NCBI GenBank assembly: GCA_008933835.1
Contig: WBUG01000003.1
Span: 62,001-126,000 of the forward strand
Length of the DNA: 64,000 bases
Source of the DNA: Bacteroidota bacterium
Lineage (GTDB): Bacteria; Bacteroidota; Ignavibacteria; UBA10030; UBA8401
Direction of reading: 5' to 3'
A program made the translations under genes and the position numbers. Under the pieces are notes generated by a model. It saw nothing but the letters and a program-made list of their open reading frames with translations. It was not told the DNA's origin and did not search any database. Positions 34,501 through 42,696 of the stretch are shown in pieces. The stretch's first letter is position 1. Each line of letters begins with the position of its first letter.

Positions 34501-37500
34501 GCAAGGAGCTGCATCGACGGATGTTCCTGCGCATCGATGCCGTTCAGCGCAACGCTACCCGAACCGGTCACCGGTATCGCCGGAAGGGTGTCTCGCGTCG
34601 CATCCGGACCGATCCCGATGGGTACGATCTCCAGCACTGCGCCGGGGGGAAGCGACGCATCCACCAGCAGACTGTCCCATTCCGTCGCACGGCCGGCAGC
34701 GGGGAACAGCACGCTGCCCGAATCGATGGGGGTACTGGAGTTGAGCGACACCGAAGCGGGTCCGTCGAACTGCTTCCGGTACGATTCCGGCACGCTCCCT
34801 TTCGGCGCCCCTTTCTTCCCGATCATCGCCCACGATTCGCGGTAGCGGACACTGTCGACATAGTAGCTGCCGAGCGTTTCGATCGCCTTCCGCACCGTGG
34901 TCCCCCCCGAGAAGCCGAGCACCGACTGCGCGCCGTCGTCGCAGACGCTCATCGCCAGCAGTGCGCCGTTCGGGAGCGAATTGATGTACGTGGTCAATGC
35001 CGGAGCGGAGACGTTCTCCGGAAAGACGAAGAAGCGAAAATCGAACGGCGCCAGCGTGACAGTGTCGATTCGGGCCGTGACGATTCCCCAGAAATACGTA
35101 TTAGGGGACTGCTCATTGCCGTTGTACTCGACGGAGATGAACGAACCGGCCACTGTTCCGGCCGAAGTCACTTCCAGCGCGTTGAGACCGGTCTGCAGCG
35201 TCCACGCCTTGACATCAGACGCGTATAGTGTGTTTCGATACCCGAAATCGGAAGAGACCCTGGGCTGCCGCACATACCATGGAATATCCGTTGAACCGGC
35301 CAGGAAGGAAACGGGTGTCGTCCACTCCTCCTGCGGCAGGTCGAGCTTTGCCCGCCACCAATATCGTCTTCCCTCGGTCAATCCCGGAAGAGCGACGGTC
35401 GTAATCGTCGAATCGAAATCCTTCGTCCATTCGTCCGCTGTGGCGAACGTGCCTGCGGTATCGAGGGAGATGCGGAGCCGCTCCGGAACGCCGGGCAGAC
35501 GCTCCACCGGATTGAGGAAATGGAGCACGCCGGTCCGGCGGCCGTAGTACGGTTCCCGCGTCACCGTCCGGAGGGCGGACGAATAGACGACGTACTCGAT
35601 GCCGGCGGTATTGTCGTTCTCATTCAGTTCATCCACCATGCCGGCAGAATCGACGGTCACCGAGACGGCATGTTTCCCCACTCTGCCGTTGACGGGAACA
35701 CGCACGACCGTGGTGTCGATGAAACGGTCCGGGGACAGCGCGTAGACGGAAGCGAAGACGACGGAATCATCTTTGGCGACCCGAAGCCGGACCTCCGTTC
35801 CTCCGGCCGCGACGCGGCCGATGTTGCGCGTCACGATCCGCAGCGCCACGGAATCGTCGGTGTCCTTCACCGATTCGGCGCCGACCGAGAGCGCACCCTC
35901 ACCGAGCCGGTAGTTCGGTCTCGTCGGAAGGCGAAGGTCGACCGACGGGTCTCCGAAGAAGGTGTTCGTGTACAGGAAGAGGCGGCTCAGCGTGCTGAAG
36001 TTCGCGTTCTGGAGCATCTGCACCTTCGCGCCGAGATGGAGCGCGCCGGTGCGGGTCACGGTGTCTTTCAGTAGCTTCGTATAGAAAAGTGACGCCATTG
36101 AGAGGCCGGTGCTGAGGAAACCGAGACTGCTGTTCCCGAGGTACGTGATGGCCTGCCCGTCGCGGTCCTGCGACACGAACATCTCCCCGAAGCAGTCGAT
36201 GTCCGGCTCGGCGAACTTGCCGGTGGAACAGCCGAAGTCGCTGATGAGGGGGAACCGATTCGAGGCGCCGTTCTTCAGTTCCGCCACGGAGGTGATGCCG
36301 TTGTCCCACGTCTGCGTTCCGCTATGGCCGATGTACGAGATGAAGAGCCCGCCGCCCGACATGGCCGAACGGACCGTCTCCGCACCGTACGGACCGAAGT
36401 TCGAGACGGGATTCGTGGTCTTATAGAAGTGGTAACCGGTCCCTCCCACCGGCGCCGGCAGGGCGACCGTGTTGTAGACCTGCGTGTGGGCGTTACGGAT
36501 CTGCTCGATCTGCCCCGGCACCGTCGGCGTACCACCGCTGAAGAAGAGGAAGTTCTTGTTCCATTCGTCGTACGCCCGTACGCGGTATGTCTGGTGCTTC
36601 TGAAGGTAGAACGCCACATCGGCGTCCGATTCCGCCGGCAGACGTCCGATGTACATCTGCGGAATGTCCGCCTGCTGCTCGTTCCAGACGCCGAACCATG
36701 CATCGCTGACCGGATATCCGTATGAGGGGACGAGATTGGGCTTCAGTTTCGTCAACCCGGTCGTCGCGAACTTGTAATCGTAGTTCGCCTCCCCCACGAG
36801 CATCGCGTACGACGGAGCGGGGGCCTGCCAGGATTGATTCGCCGTACGGAGAAGGTCGCGGACCCCCTCCGCTTCGGGATATCCGAACGAGAACTCGTCG
36901 TAGATGTCGTCGATGAACACCCGCTCAACGCGCAGACCGGCGGCGCTCTGGAGGAACGATGCGTATTCCGCCGTCGAAACGGAGAGGCTCCGGTGCGTGA
37001 TGATGATGTGGTCCGCCCCCCGTGCGGCGGAACGGAGGTTCGCGAACTGTTTCTTCGTCACGAACTTCGGCGAACGCACCTTCGCCGGCGCTACGATGTA
37101 GTACCGGTCCCCTCCCTTCACGCTGTCGGCGAAGAGGCAGGTCTTCTGGGCACCTCCGGTCACGGCGACGTTGACGATGCGCCGGATGCCGGGAGAGATT
37201 TTATAGACGATGGGATCCGCAACGGTCACCCCGGTCACCTTCACCATCCGGTAGGAGGCGGGAACGCTGTCCGGCACACTGAACAGCAGCGTATCGCCCA
37301 CCGCTCTCGTGCTCCGCGAATAGTCGATGTCGATCCAGTCGAGCAGGAACTGGTACGTACCGCCGGTCAGTCCCTGGATCCGGACGCTGTTCGTCCCTTC
37401 GATGAGCTTCGACGAAGGATACGAGACGGCATGGTTGATGGTCTGACGGTAGGCGAACGTGTCCCCCTCGGTCACCGTCGCGCCGTTGAGCGCCGTGCCC

Positions 37501-38813
37501 ATCTTGCTGGCGGACGAGATACCGTCCGTTCCGTTGGCGATGAACCGGAACACGGCGTCCACCTGGGTACCCGGCAGTACCGCCCCGGCGGAGAAGCTCA
37601 CCGTGGTGTTCGTTCCGGGCGAGAACGCCAGCCAGGTCCACGTCTTATGTTCCTGCCAGAACGGAAGCTGCGTCCGGGGGTCCTCCACATCATAGTACCA
37701 CAGCCGCTGATCCCGTTCGAGGTGCAGCCGGACGCGATGCGACTGAACGGTGTCCGCGGAGCTCCCGCTTCCGTCCGTCACCGGCACCCGCAACCCTTGC
37801 GCTCCTCCCCAGGTCAGCCAGAGCATCGTCGAGTCGGTGTACCGGTTCAGGTACTGACGGTAGTCGGTCCCTTTCGGGACGATGGAACGGTAGTCCGCCG
37901 CATCGTAGTTCCGCCGCGCGTAGAACTCGATGACGTCCGCCTGGTCGAACGTGCCGTCCTCCTCTCCGCGAACGGTCACGGGCTGCTGCACGCCGCGGAC
38001 AAAGAGTTTGAACGTGGACGGAGTGACGGTCGCGGGATCGACGCCGTACGCGATAAGGTCGTTGTACGTGATGCGGTACAGTCCGTCCACCCCCGCCGCC
38101 AGTTTCACGTAGTCCTTCTGGTACTCGAACCACCCGCCGGCGGTGTCGGGAGCGGCTGAAGCGGGAGCGGCCGAACGGAAGGCCGCCGCCGAGGCGGCGT
38201 TGAGGATGGAACGGCTCAGGTCCCGCTCGAACGCGTTCATCGGCGACGTGTTCGTCCTCCAGGCGGCGGGAACCCGGACGAACGCGATGCGCAGGTCCGC
38301 CTCTTCCAGGACGGAGATGGAGGCCGTTGCCGGGGCATAGCGATGGGTGTTCACCCGAACGGCGGCGCAATAGGTGTTGCCGATCCACAGGTACCGCACC
38401 ACGGACGCGTCCGCTGAAGGATACACCGCATCGGTGCGGAGCGGTTCGTCCGCCGCGGTCAACGATGAATCCGTTGCACGGACCGCTTTCCGGTTCACGG
38501 CCGGCACCGAGTTCGGCATGGTCGTCCGTCGCGCGCCGGAGATCGAAGCGGAGACGACGGCGTTCGGCGGGACGGCGATGAAGAGTGTGACGCCCGGGAG
38601 CGACGGCAGTCCGGCGAGGGATTCGTCCTCGCTCCGCTCGAACCGTACCGTCCTGCGGCCGGATTCCGTCGCGACGCTGTATGGAACGGCATCGAAACCA
38701 AGACGGAAGGAAAGCCCGGACCGGTCCTGCGACGACCGGAGCAGACGGACCCCCTCCTGCGCTCCCGCGACGGAGAAGAGAACGACAAGAAGCGTGATCA
38801 GTCGGAGGCGCAT
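31557..38813 (-). CDS. Giant C25 peptidase, PorU2-like, with duplicated CARDB/Fn3/ILEI module
   Basis: A 2418-residue secreted protein. Signal peptide at 1-18. The C25 domain covers about 590-950, with catalytic His830 (ISYIGHSGTQTW) and Cys862 (SDFGCSTGKF). From about 1000 a module occurs twice: CARDB, an Fn3-like domain (RYWWRAKL, Trp1153; YHWRARL, Trp1787), an ILEI/FAM3-like domain (RYRESWAMIGKKG, Trp1328; GWRDSWAFLSRKG, Trp1955), a beta sandwich and another CARDB. The C-terminus is a FlgD-like domain beginning VYNMPNPFRSGTRFTFQL. The start overlaps the upstream WecG/TagA gene as TGATG, with GAGGGGG before it, so translation is coupled. It resembles proteins called PorU2, suspected second T9SS sortases. 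The link to polysaccharide genes suggests sortase-like joining of cargo to a glycan. Confidence 0.86.
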   Translation of the reverse strand: MRLRLITLLVVLFSVAGAQEGVRLLRSSQDRSGLSFRLGFDAVPYSVATESGRRTVRFERSEDESLAGLPSLPGVTLFIAVPPNAVVSASISGARRTTMPNSVPAVNRKAVRATDSSLTAADEPLRTDAVYPSADASVVRYLWIGNTYCAAVRVNTHRYAPATASISVLEEADLRIAFVRVPAAWRTNTSPMNAFERDLSRSILNAASAAAFRSAAPASAAPDTAGGWFEYQKDYVKLAAGVDGLYRITYNDLIAYGVDPATVTPSTFKLFVRGVQQPVTVRGEEDGTFDQADVIEFYARRNYDAADYRSIVPKGTDYRQYLNRYTDSTMLWLTWGGAQGLRVPVTDGSGSSADTVQSHRVRLHLERDQRLWYYDVEDPRTQLPFWQEHKTWTWLAFSPGTNTTVSFSAGAVLPGTQVDAVFRFIANGTDGISSASKMGTALNGATVTEGDTFAYRQTINHAVSYPSSKLIEGTNSVRIQGLTGGTYQFLLDWIDIDYSRSTRAVGDTLLFSVPDSVPASYRMVKVTGVTVADPIVYKISPGIRRIVNVAVTGGAQKTCLFADSVKGGDRYYIVAPAKVRSPKFVTKKQFANLRSAARGADHIIITHRSLSVSTAEYASFLQSAAGLRVERVFIDDIYDEFSFGYPEAEGVRDLLRTANQSWQAPAPSYAMLVGEANYDYKFATTGLTKLKPNLVPSYGYPVSDAWFGVWNEQQADIPQMYIGRLPAESDADVAFYLQKHQTYRVRAYDEWNKNFLFFSGGTPTVPGQIEQIRNAHTQVYNTVALPAPVGGTGYHFYKTTNPVSNFGPYGAETVRSAMSGGGLFISYIGHSGTQTWDNGITSVAELKNGASNRFPLISDFGCSTGKFAEPDIDCFGEMFVSQDRDGQAITYLGNSSLGFLSTGLSMASLFYTKLLKDTVTRTGALHLGAKVQMLQNANFSTLSRLFLYTNTFFGDPSVDLRLPTRPNYRLGEGALSVGAESVKDTDDSVALRIVTRNIGRVAAGGTEVRLRVAKDDSVVFASVYALSPDRFIDTTVVRVPVNGRVGKHAVSVTVDSAGMVDELNENDNTAGIEYVVYSSALRTVTREPYYGRRTGVLHFLNPVERLPGVPERLRISLDTAGTFATADEWTKDFDSTITTVALPGLTEGRRYWWRAKLDLPQEEWTTPVSFLAGSTDIPWYVRQPRVSSDFGYRNTLYASDVKAWTLQTGLNALEVTSAGTVAGSFISVEYNGNEQSPNTYFWGIVTARIDTVTLAPFDFRFFVFPENVSAPALTTYINSLPNGALLAMSVCDDGAQSVLGFSGGTTVRKAIETLGSYYVDSVRYRESWAMIGKKGAPKGSVPESYRKQFDGPASVSLNSSTPIDSGSVLFPAAGRATEWDSLLVDASLPPGAVLEIVPIGIGPDATRDTLPAIPVTGSGSVALNGIDAQEHPSMQLLARFRANAGKESPKLSSLGLAFREPAELSLNYQSVSLMKAERVPGTDSVRITGQPADTVPQGKYVAIRWTLRNAGRSAALRVPLKGTVLWDSNAKEELGTTVVDSIPAGGAAYGTLYYNTSAGTGGRRVQITADPFDSTAESFKDNNIIAARFTVVPDPVPPPLPNLSITPASFILPAGRVDSDDSALVRFVVRNTGSARYDSVDIAVVQTHLSSTIRSATIRRPVPVLSDTVSFTAAVKGRPGEHRIAVELDPTSRLEESSKGDNSASAVFTVASTAFTLVQPVPLNGAFVPELVLLNPTIASGGAAPGVTLELDSVPAFTSAFSYTKTAGTVVTRFDISSLPKAKRYHWRARLGPAESPWTVGSFYQGSDSVRQVGQSDQGGWDAGVLTNARSTGDGVVIADAPVRLQLMSAGFADGGFGAMEAGGVPLITANIDTGHFVAVFDSALTVLRYRRFNLYGYPGEADTLTSYLTSVLPGQYVAAVIIGDGSVNMTSSVRTAYQSLGSASVAQVGWRDSWAFLSRKGSGAVAERYRPAATGKAEIDTTIYRRVTTGRSVSGMFGPLVRWGVMSTTADVPAGASVRVAVVGVKAGGGQDTLAAATYSPSLLAGAAPSLDLSAVSARTYPYGKTSITMTRNASGASPLLKAWSLAAGPSPELAVTPEGVSVGATAMTEGESVPLMMTVSNVSGVPADSVTAVILSDDEGSPRVLLRTVIPRLNAGDTAQVRTTYDSRGYPGAHSFLFVVDPDTLFRELDRTNNAVTVPYTVGSDSVRPSLVTTFDGKPASSGDFVRATPEVLIRFSDTNPAPLGPADTSLFTIRLNNRRVFFTPGTAELRLTGTPGEGTVRWTPELPAGENIVQIHAKDVTGNASDTLTLFLTVSSDFRLLYVYNMPNPFRSGTRFTFQLAGPAAPEEAVIRIYTVAGRLIQELRASAGVGFNAVAWDGRDRDGDEIGNGVYLYRLTVRHRDGQVSETSKLVKMR

Positions 38814-39586
38814 CACGCCCCCCTCACGGTCCGGGCCATACTGAGCTTTTGACGGATGATGATCGACATGAAGAACGGTATTCCGATGACATAGCGTGTG
38901 AAGAAGCGGACCGGATGGCGCAACAGACGGACCAGCCATTCGAGCCCTGCCTTTTGTATGAACTTGGGACCGCGTGCTTTCGTTCCGGCGACGATGGCGA
39001 ACGCGTCCCCGACCGCCTGAACCACCGGGACGGTGATATTGGACCTATGGCGTTTCATCCATAGATTCTGCTTCGGTGAACCCATACCGACCCAGAGGAT
39101 GTCTGCACCGGATCGGTTTATCTCTTTGATGCATTCCGCCGAGTCCACGGCACCATACCCGTTACGCATTCCGGCAATCTGTAACGATGGCAGGGATTTT
39201 GATAAATTGGTCGAAGCCAAGTTTAGCGTGGCCTCCGTTGCACCTAAGAAGAAGATACTCCAATGGCGCTCAGCACACATCCGGAGGAACGGTATTGTGA
39301 AGTCGGACCAATTAAACCGCTCAACAAAAGGAATATCATAAATCAGTTGAGATGCCATCCATACACCGATACCATCTGGATGTACGATGTCAGCAGATGA
39401 TAGTGCCTCTTGTAATAGTATGTCATTCTCCGCGATATTCACGATATGAGCACTCGCATACATAATCGATAGCAGGTTCCGTTCGCTTATAGCATATTCT
39501 ATCCGTTCTACTATACCTTTATATGCAATGTTGGTCACTGCAATCGAGCCAATAATGTGACGTTGATATTTTCTCAGTACTTTCAT
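38813..39586 (-). CDS. WecG/TagA/CpsF-family glycosyltransferase
   Basis: A 257-residue GT26-type transferase that adds a sugar such as ManNAc or ManNAcA to a lipid-linked acceptor. Seen: ADIVHPDGIGVWMAS near 65-79 (catalytic Asp in HPDG), FFLGATEATLNLA near 112-124, and DILWVGMGSPKQNLWM near 175-190, the family hallmark. The C-terminal basic amphipathic tail (HPVRFFTRYVIGIPFF) fits the lipid-binding appendage. The N-terminal half is AT-rich and the C-terminal half GC-rich, so a recombination junction appears to lie inside the gene. It shares one base with the start of the giant C25 gene. Confidence 0.9.
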   Translation of the reverse strand: MKVLRKYQRHIIGSIAVTNIAYKGIVERIEYAISERNLLSIMYASAHIVNIAENDILLQEALSSADIVHPDGIGVWMASQLIYDIPFVERFNWSDFTIPFLRMCAERHWSIFFLGATEATLNLASTNLSKSLPSLQIAGMRNGYGAVDSAECIKEINRSGADILWVGMGSPKQNLWMKRHRSNITVPVVQAVGDAFAIVAGTKARGPKFIQKAGLEWLVRLLRHPVRFFTRYVIGIPFFMSIIIRQKLSMARTVRGA

Positions 39587-39667
39587 TATTCCTTGATATA
39601 AGAATGACTCACAAAGTTAATCAGAAACACTATGAATAATACTTCTGCTTCTTGGTTCAAGTATGAA

Positions 39668-41365
39668 TCAATTCACCATATGCACATTCATCATCAACTG
39701 TGGAATAACTCGAAATCGTCCTGCTTCCAAAAAGACTAGTGGTGCTGTTTTATCATAAATTCGATACACTTTGATTTTTTTTGCAGCGCCTGTTCGATGC
39801 TCTGATGTAGTAATCACTTGTTGATGAAGTCCTTCTGATAGCTCGTTGATTTCCTTTAAATATTTCCGTGAAGTGGACGGAACAAACCATATGTTCGGTG
39901 ATTCTGCGTCCAAGATTATTGTATCGGAAAGTAATTGGGAGCGAATAGGCTCATCCCAGCACGCCACCGATCCACCTTCAACAGTAGAAAGGGTAATGAT
40001 ACTAGGCATACTGACGTGCTCTTCATCTGCTTGCCTTTGTAGAGAATGTAATACCGACTTGGATGATTCTACATACTTCTGTCCTATCCGTCCGATGTTG
40101 ACAGCAACGTAAACAGTGTCGGCGTTTCCCAAAGCATTAATATCAATTTCTTCAGCAGAGCGATTCAACTTCCCAATAATATAATACGTTTTCATCACCT
40201 GAGCTGTTGATGCCAATGAAATGATAACTACCAAACAAATAATCAATCGAACAAAACCGTTCTCTGACCATTTTTTCTTTACCACAATAATTACCATCGG
40301 TATCGCGATTGGAAGGATTATATACGCCAATCGCCCCTGCGGGAACGCTTTATAATAAATCCCTAAAGCAATAATTGATGCCATAAAAAACAATGCACAC
40401 AAACGTTTTTGTATTGATGTACCTCTCCGAACAATAAATATGAACATACAACTAGCTACGAACAGTATCGCGGTAATAAGTACGAAAGCAATGCTAGCAA
40501 TATTATACTGGATACGATATTCCACTGGATCCAACGGAATGAAAACAGACCATAAACCGGCGATGAACCAGGAAAATACATATCCGATACCCATAGTACC
40601 ATTCATTGCCTGTTCCCCAATGAACACACCAAAAACCGCTTTACGGTAACAGAAATATGCAAAAGTAATGCTAGCGATTAGAAGATGATAGGGACGATAA
40701 TTCTTTCGATATGATAACGTATCAATCTTGTATTGACCCAATGTGTAAGCGATAGCAGCGTAAATCCAAATAAGAAGTGCCGTCTCTTTCGAGAGTAATG
40801 CAAATATAAATGCAATACCAGATGCTACTAATAAACGAATATCATGTAGCTTTGCGTACCGATCGGCCAACAGGATGGAAGAAACAATGCCTGTGAAACA
40901 AAGCAGGTCTGTCCGTCCGGATATCCAGTAAACATTCAGCAACCCTTGCGGCAGGAGGAAAAACAATAATCCAAGAATGATTTTATGCCGACGCTCATGG
41001 ATAGAAGTCCATTGCGACATAAGAATCGCCGCAAGAACAGAATTAATTGCGTGAAGAATTATATTTATTGCGAAGTAAGACCTTGGCTCCCATCCCGCTA
41101 GAAAATAATTCATTGCCAACGATAAAATAAATAGTGGACGCAAGTAAAATCCATTATCAGAATTATTGAAATCACGAAACAGCGGAAAAGGATAGGTACT
41201 TGCCGTACGGATTAATGTATAATCATCTGCGGCAAAATGGTAATTGAGAACATAGGGTGCAGCAACAGCAAACACCACACCCACTGACAGAAACACAATT
41301 GCAGCGTTTCTAGAAAGATTTGTAATCATCTTGGTTGTCCTGAATCGCACAACTAGATAATTCAT
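39668..41365 (-). CDS. GT-C-like multi-pass membrane protein (TMTC/PMT-like)
   Basis: A 565-residue protein with about ten predicted transmembrane helices and a soluble C-terminal tail of about 150 residues. In the first loop it has NYHFAADDYTLIRTASTYPF, where the paired Asp matches the catalytic position of lipid-phosphosugar-dependent GT-C enzymes. FIFALLSKETALLIWIY (near residue 200) resembles the conserved SKE of TMTC/DUF1736 proteins. It could transfer sugars from a polyprenyl carrier on the periplasmic side; the substrate is unknown. Codon and base usage are AT-rich, unlike most of the window. No good ribosome site precedes the first ATG (41365); ATG at 41329 has AGGA upstream and may be the real start. 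Confidence 0.72.
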   Translation of the reverse strand: MNYLVVRFRTTKMITNLSRNAAIVFLSVGVVFAVAAPYVLNYHFAADDYTLIRTASTYPFPLFRDFNNSDNGFYLRPLFILSLAMNYFLAGWEPRSYFAINIILHAINSVLAAILMSQWTSIHERRHKIILGLLFFLLPQGLLNVYWISGRTDLLCFTGIVSSILLADRYAKLHDIRLLVASGIAFIFALLSKETALLIWIYAAIAYTLGQYKIDTLSYRKNYRPYHLLIASITFAYFCYRKAVFGVFIGEQAMNGTMGIGYVFSWFIAGLWSVFIPLDPVEYRIQYNIASIAFVLITAILFVASCMFIFIVRRGTSIQKRLCALFFMASIIALGIYYKAFPQGRLAYIILPIAIPMVIIVVKKKWSENGFVRLIICLVVIISLASTAQVMKTYYIIGKLNRSAEEIDINALGNADTVYVAVNIGRIGQKYVESSKSVLHSLQRQADEEHVSMPSIITLSTVEGGSVACWDEPIRSQLLSDTIILDAESPNIWFVPSTSRKYLKEINELSEGLHQQVITTSEHRTGAAKKIKVYRIYDKTAPLVFLEAGRFRVIPQLMMNVHMVN

Positions 41366-41590
41366 GGAATTGTACTTTGGGATGATAATGCAACATCATT
41401 CCTTGAACGACAAACGGTACCACTAGACCGATACTGCAACAACTAAAAGTATTATCATCAAGGTCATCTCTCAGTGGCATTAAGCCACCAATGCATTTTG
41501 TGATCAGTATATCTGCAATTCTCTTTACTATCAGGATAAATTAAATCTATTTATACTATGGATTCCTTCATGATTTCAATACTCATACAA

Positions 41591-42691
41591 TCATACTGTT
41601 GAATTCGCATCGTTGACGTGGCTATGATAGATTGTCACTATTTGACGTGCGTATTCATAAGGACCGGCCATACCTTTAACATTAGCGTGAAGCATATGTG
41701 CCATTGCAGCAGATGCTCGTTGGTCATCGAGGATTTGTTTGACAAATAATGCCATTTCTGAAGTGCTTCTTGGGGGGAATAATAACCCATTCTCGCCATG
41801 CTTAATGAATTCTGCAATGCCATCAACATTGCTACCAATAAACGGTCTGCAGGCGAGTCCCGCTTCAAGCATTACATAAGGAAAGGCGTCAACTATGCTT
41901 GGCAAAATGACAACATCCGCAGAATAATAGAACCTATGAACATCTTCTTGAGGTGGTGCAATTATGAGGAGATTCCCATTTTCTAAGACTTCACTCCCTA
42001 CAGTCTTTCGTGATGGATCACCAATCATTAATAGTGTCAGTTCTTCTCTTTCAAATACATTTGAACGAAATGCTTCAGCAAGGAATGGTCCGCCTTTCGC
42101 ATCATCAAATCGTCCGACGTATAATAGGATTCGATGCTGTATTGGGATGCCGAACTCATTTTTCAATCGTAGTACATCGCCCGGCAGCTCTCTTGGCATA
42201 GGAGATATTGGATTGTACAATCGCACAACACGGTGTTCTTCTCGGCCATAGTGTTCTATTATTCGCCTACGCACAACATCGCTCACCGAAATGATATGTT
42301 GAGAGCGATAACTCACGATACGCCAATTTGTCAACAAACTATGCACCGTCGTCACCGTTCGAACACCACACAACCAAGATGCAACGACGGCCGCTAGTTC
42401 AGGAAATCGATGATGCGTATGGATAATGTCAACGTTATGGCGACGACAATACCTTGCGATGGTGGCGATCGTCCATGGCATATTCAATATGCTCTTACTA
42501 TTCCCTCCAACAGGCAGATAACGATACGGGACCAAAAGGAACTCAAAACCACTTGGTAGCGAGAGACTGGCAGACATCAGGTGCACTTCCACATCTTCTT
42601 GCTTGGACAACGCGTGTAAGACTGTCCGAAGATACGTTGTGATTCCAGAATTTGAAGTAAGATCTTTTGCGATATGTAGGACACGTATCAC
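41591..42691 (-). CDS. GT4-family glycosyltransferase
   Basis: A 366-residue GT-B fold transferase. Seen: MIRVLHIAKDLTSNSGITTYLRTVL N-terminus with the Gly-rich acceptor loop, DIIHTHHRFPELAAVVAS near 90-107, HRILLYVGRFDDAKGGPFL near 187-205 (start of the donor domain), and DAFPYVMLEAGLACRPFIGSNVDGI near 272-296 with the EAGLA version of the Ex7E motif. It lies wholly in the AT-rich insert, 5 bases downstream of the next glycosyltransferase. A gap of 225 AT-rich bases with no clear feature separates it from the GT-C gene. The sugar is unknown. Confidence 0.88.
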   Translation of the reverse strand: MIRVLHIAKDLTSNSGITTYLRTVLHALSKQEDVEVHLMSASLSLPSGFEFLLVPYRYLPVGGNSKSILNMPWTIATIARYCRRHNVDIIHTHHRFPELAAVVASWLCGVRTVTTVHSLLTNWRIVSYRSQHIISVSDVVRRRIIEHYGREEHRVVRLYNPISPMPRELPGDVLRLKNEFGIPIQHRILLYVGRFDDAKGGPFLAEAFRSNVFEREELTLLMIGDPSRKTVGSEVLENGNLLIIAPPQEDVHRFYYSADVVILPSIVDAFPYVMLEAGLACRPFIGSNVDGIAEFIKHGENGLLFPPRSTSEMALFVKQILDDQRASAAMAHMLHANVKGMAGPYEYARQIVTIYHSHVNDANSTV

Positions 42692-42696
42692 AGGTC

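Noticed and set aside
41366-41590. Possible gene, promoter or RNA in the AT-rich gap between the GT-C and GT4 genes
   Set aside because: Only a 5-pair hairpin (GTGGC/GCCAC) and scattered weak -10-like hexamers; nothing supports a feature.
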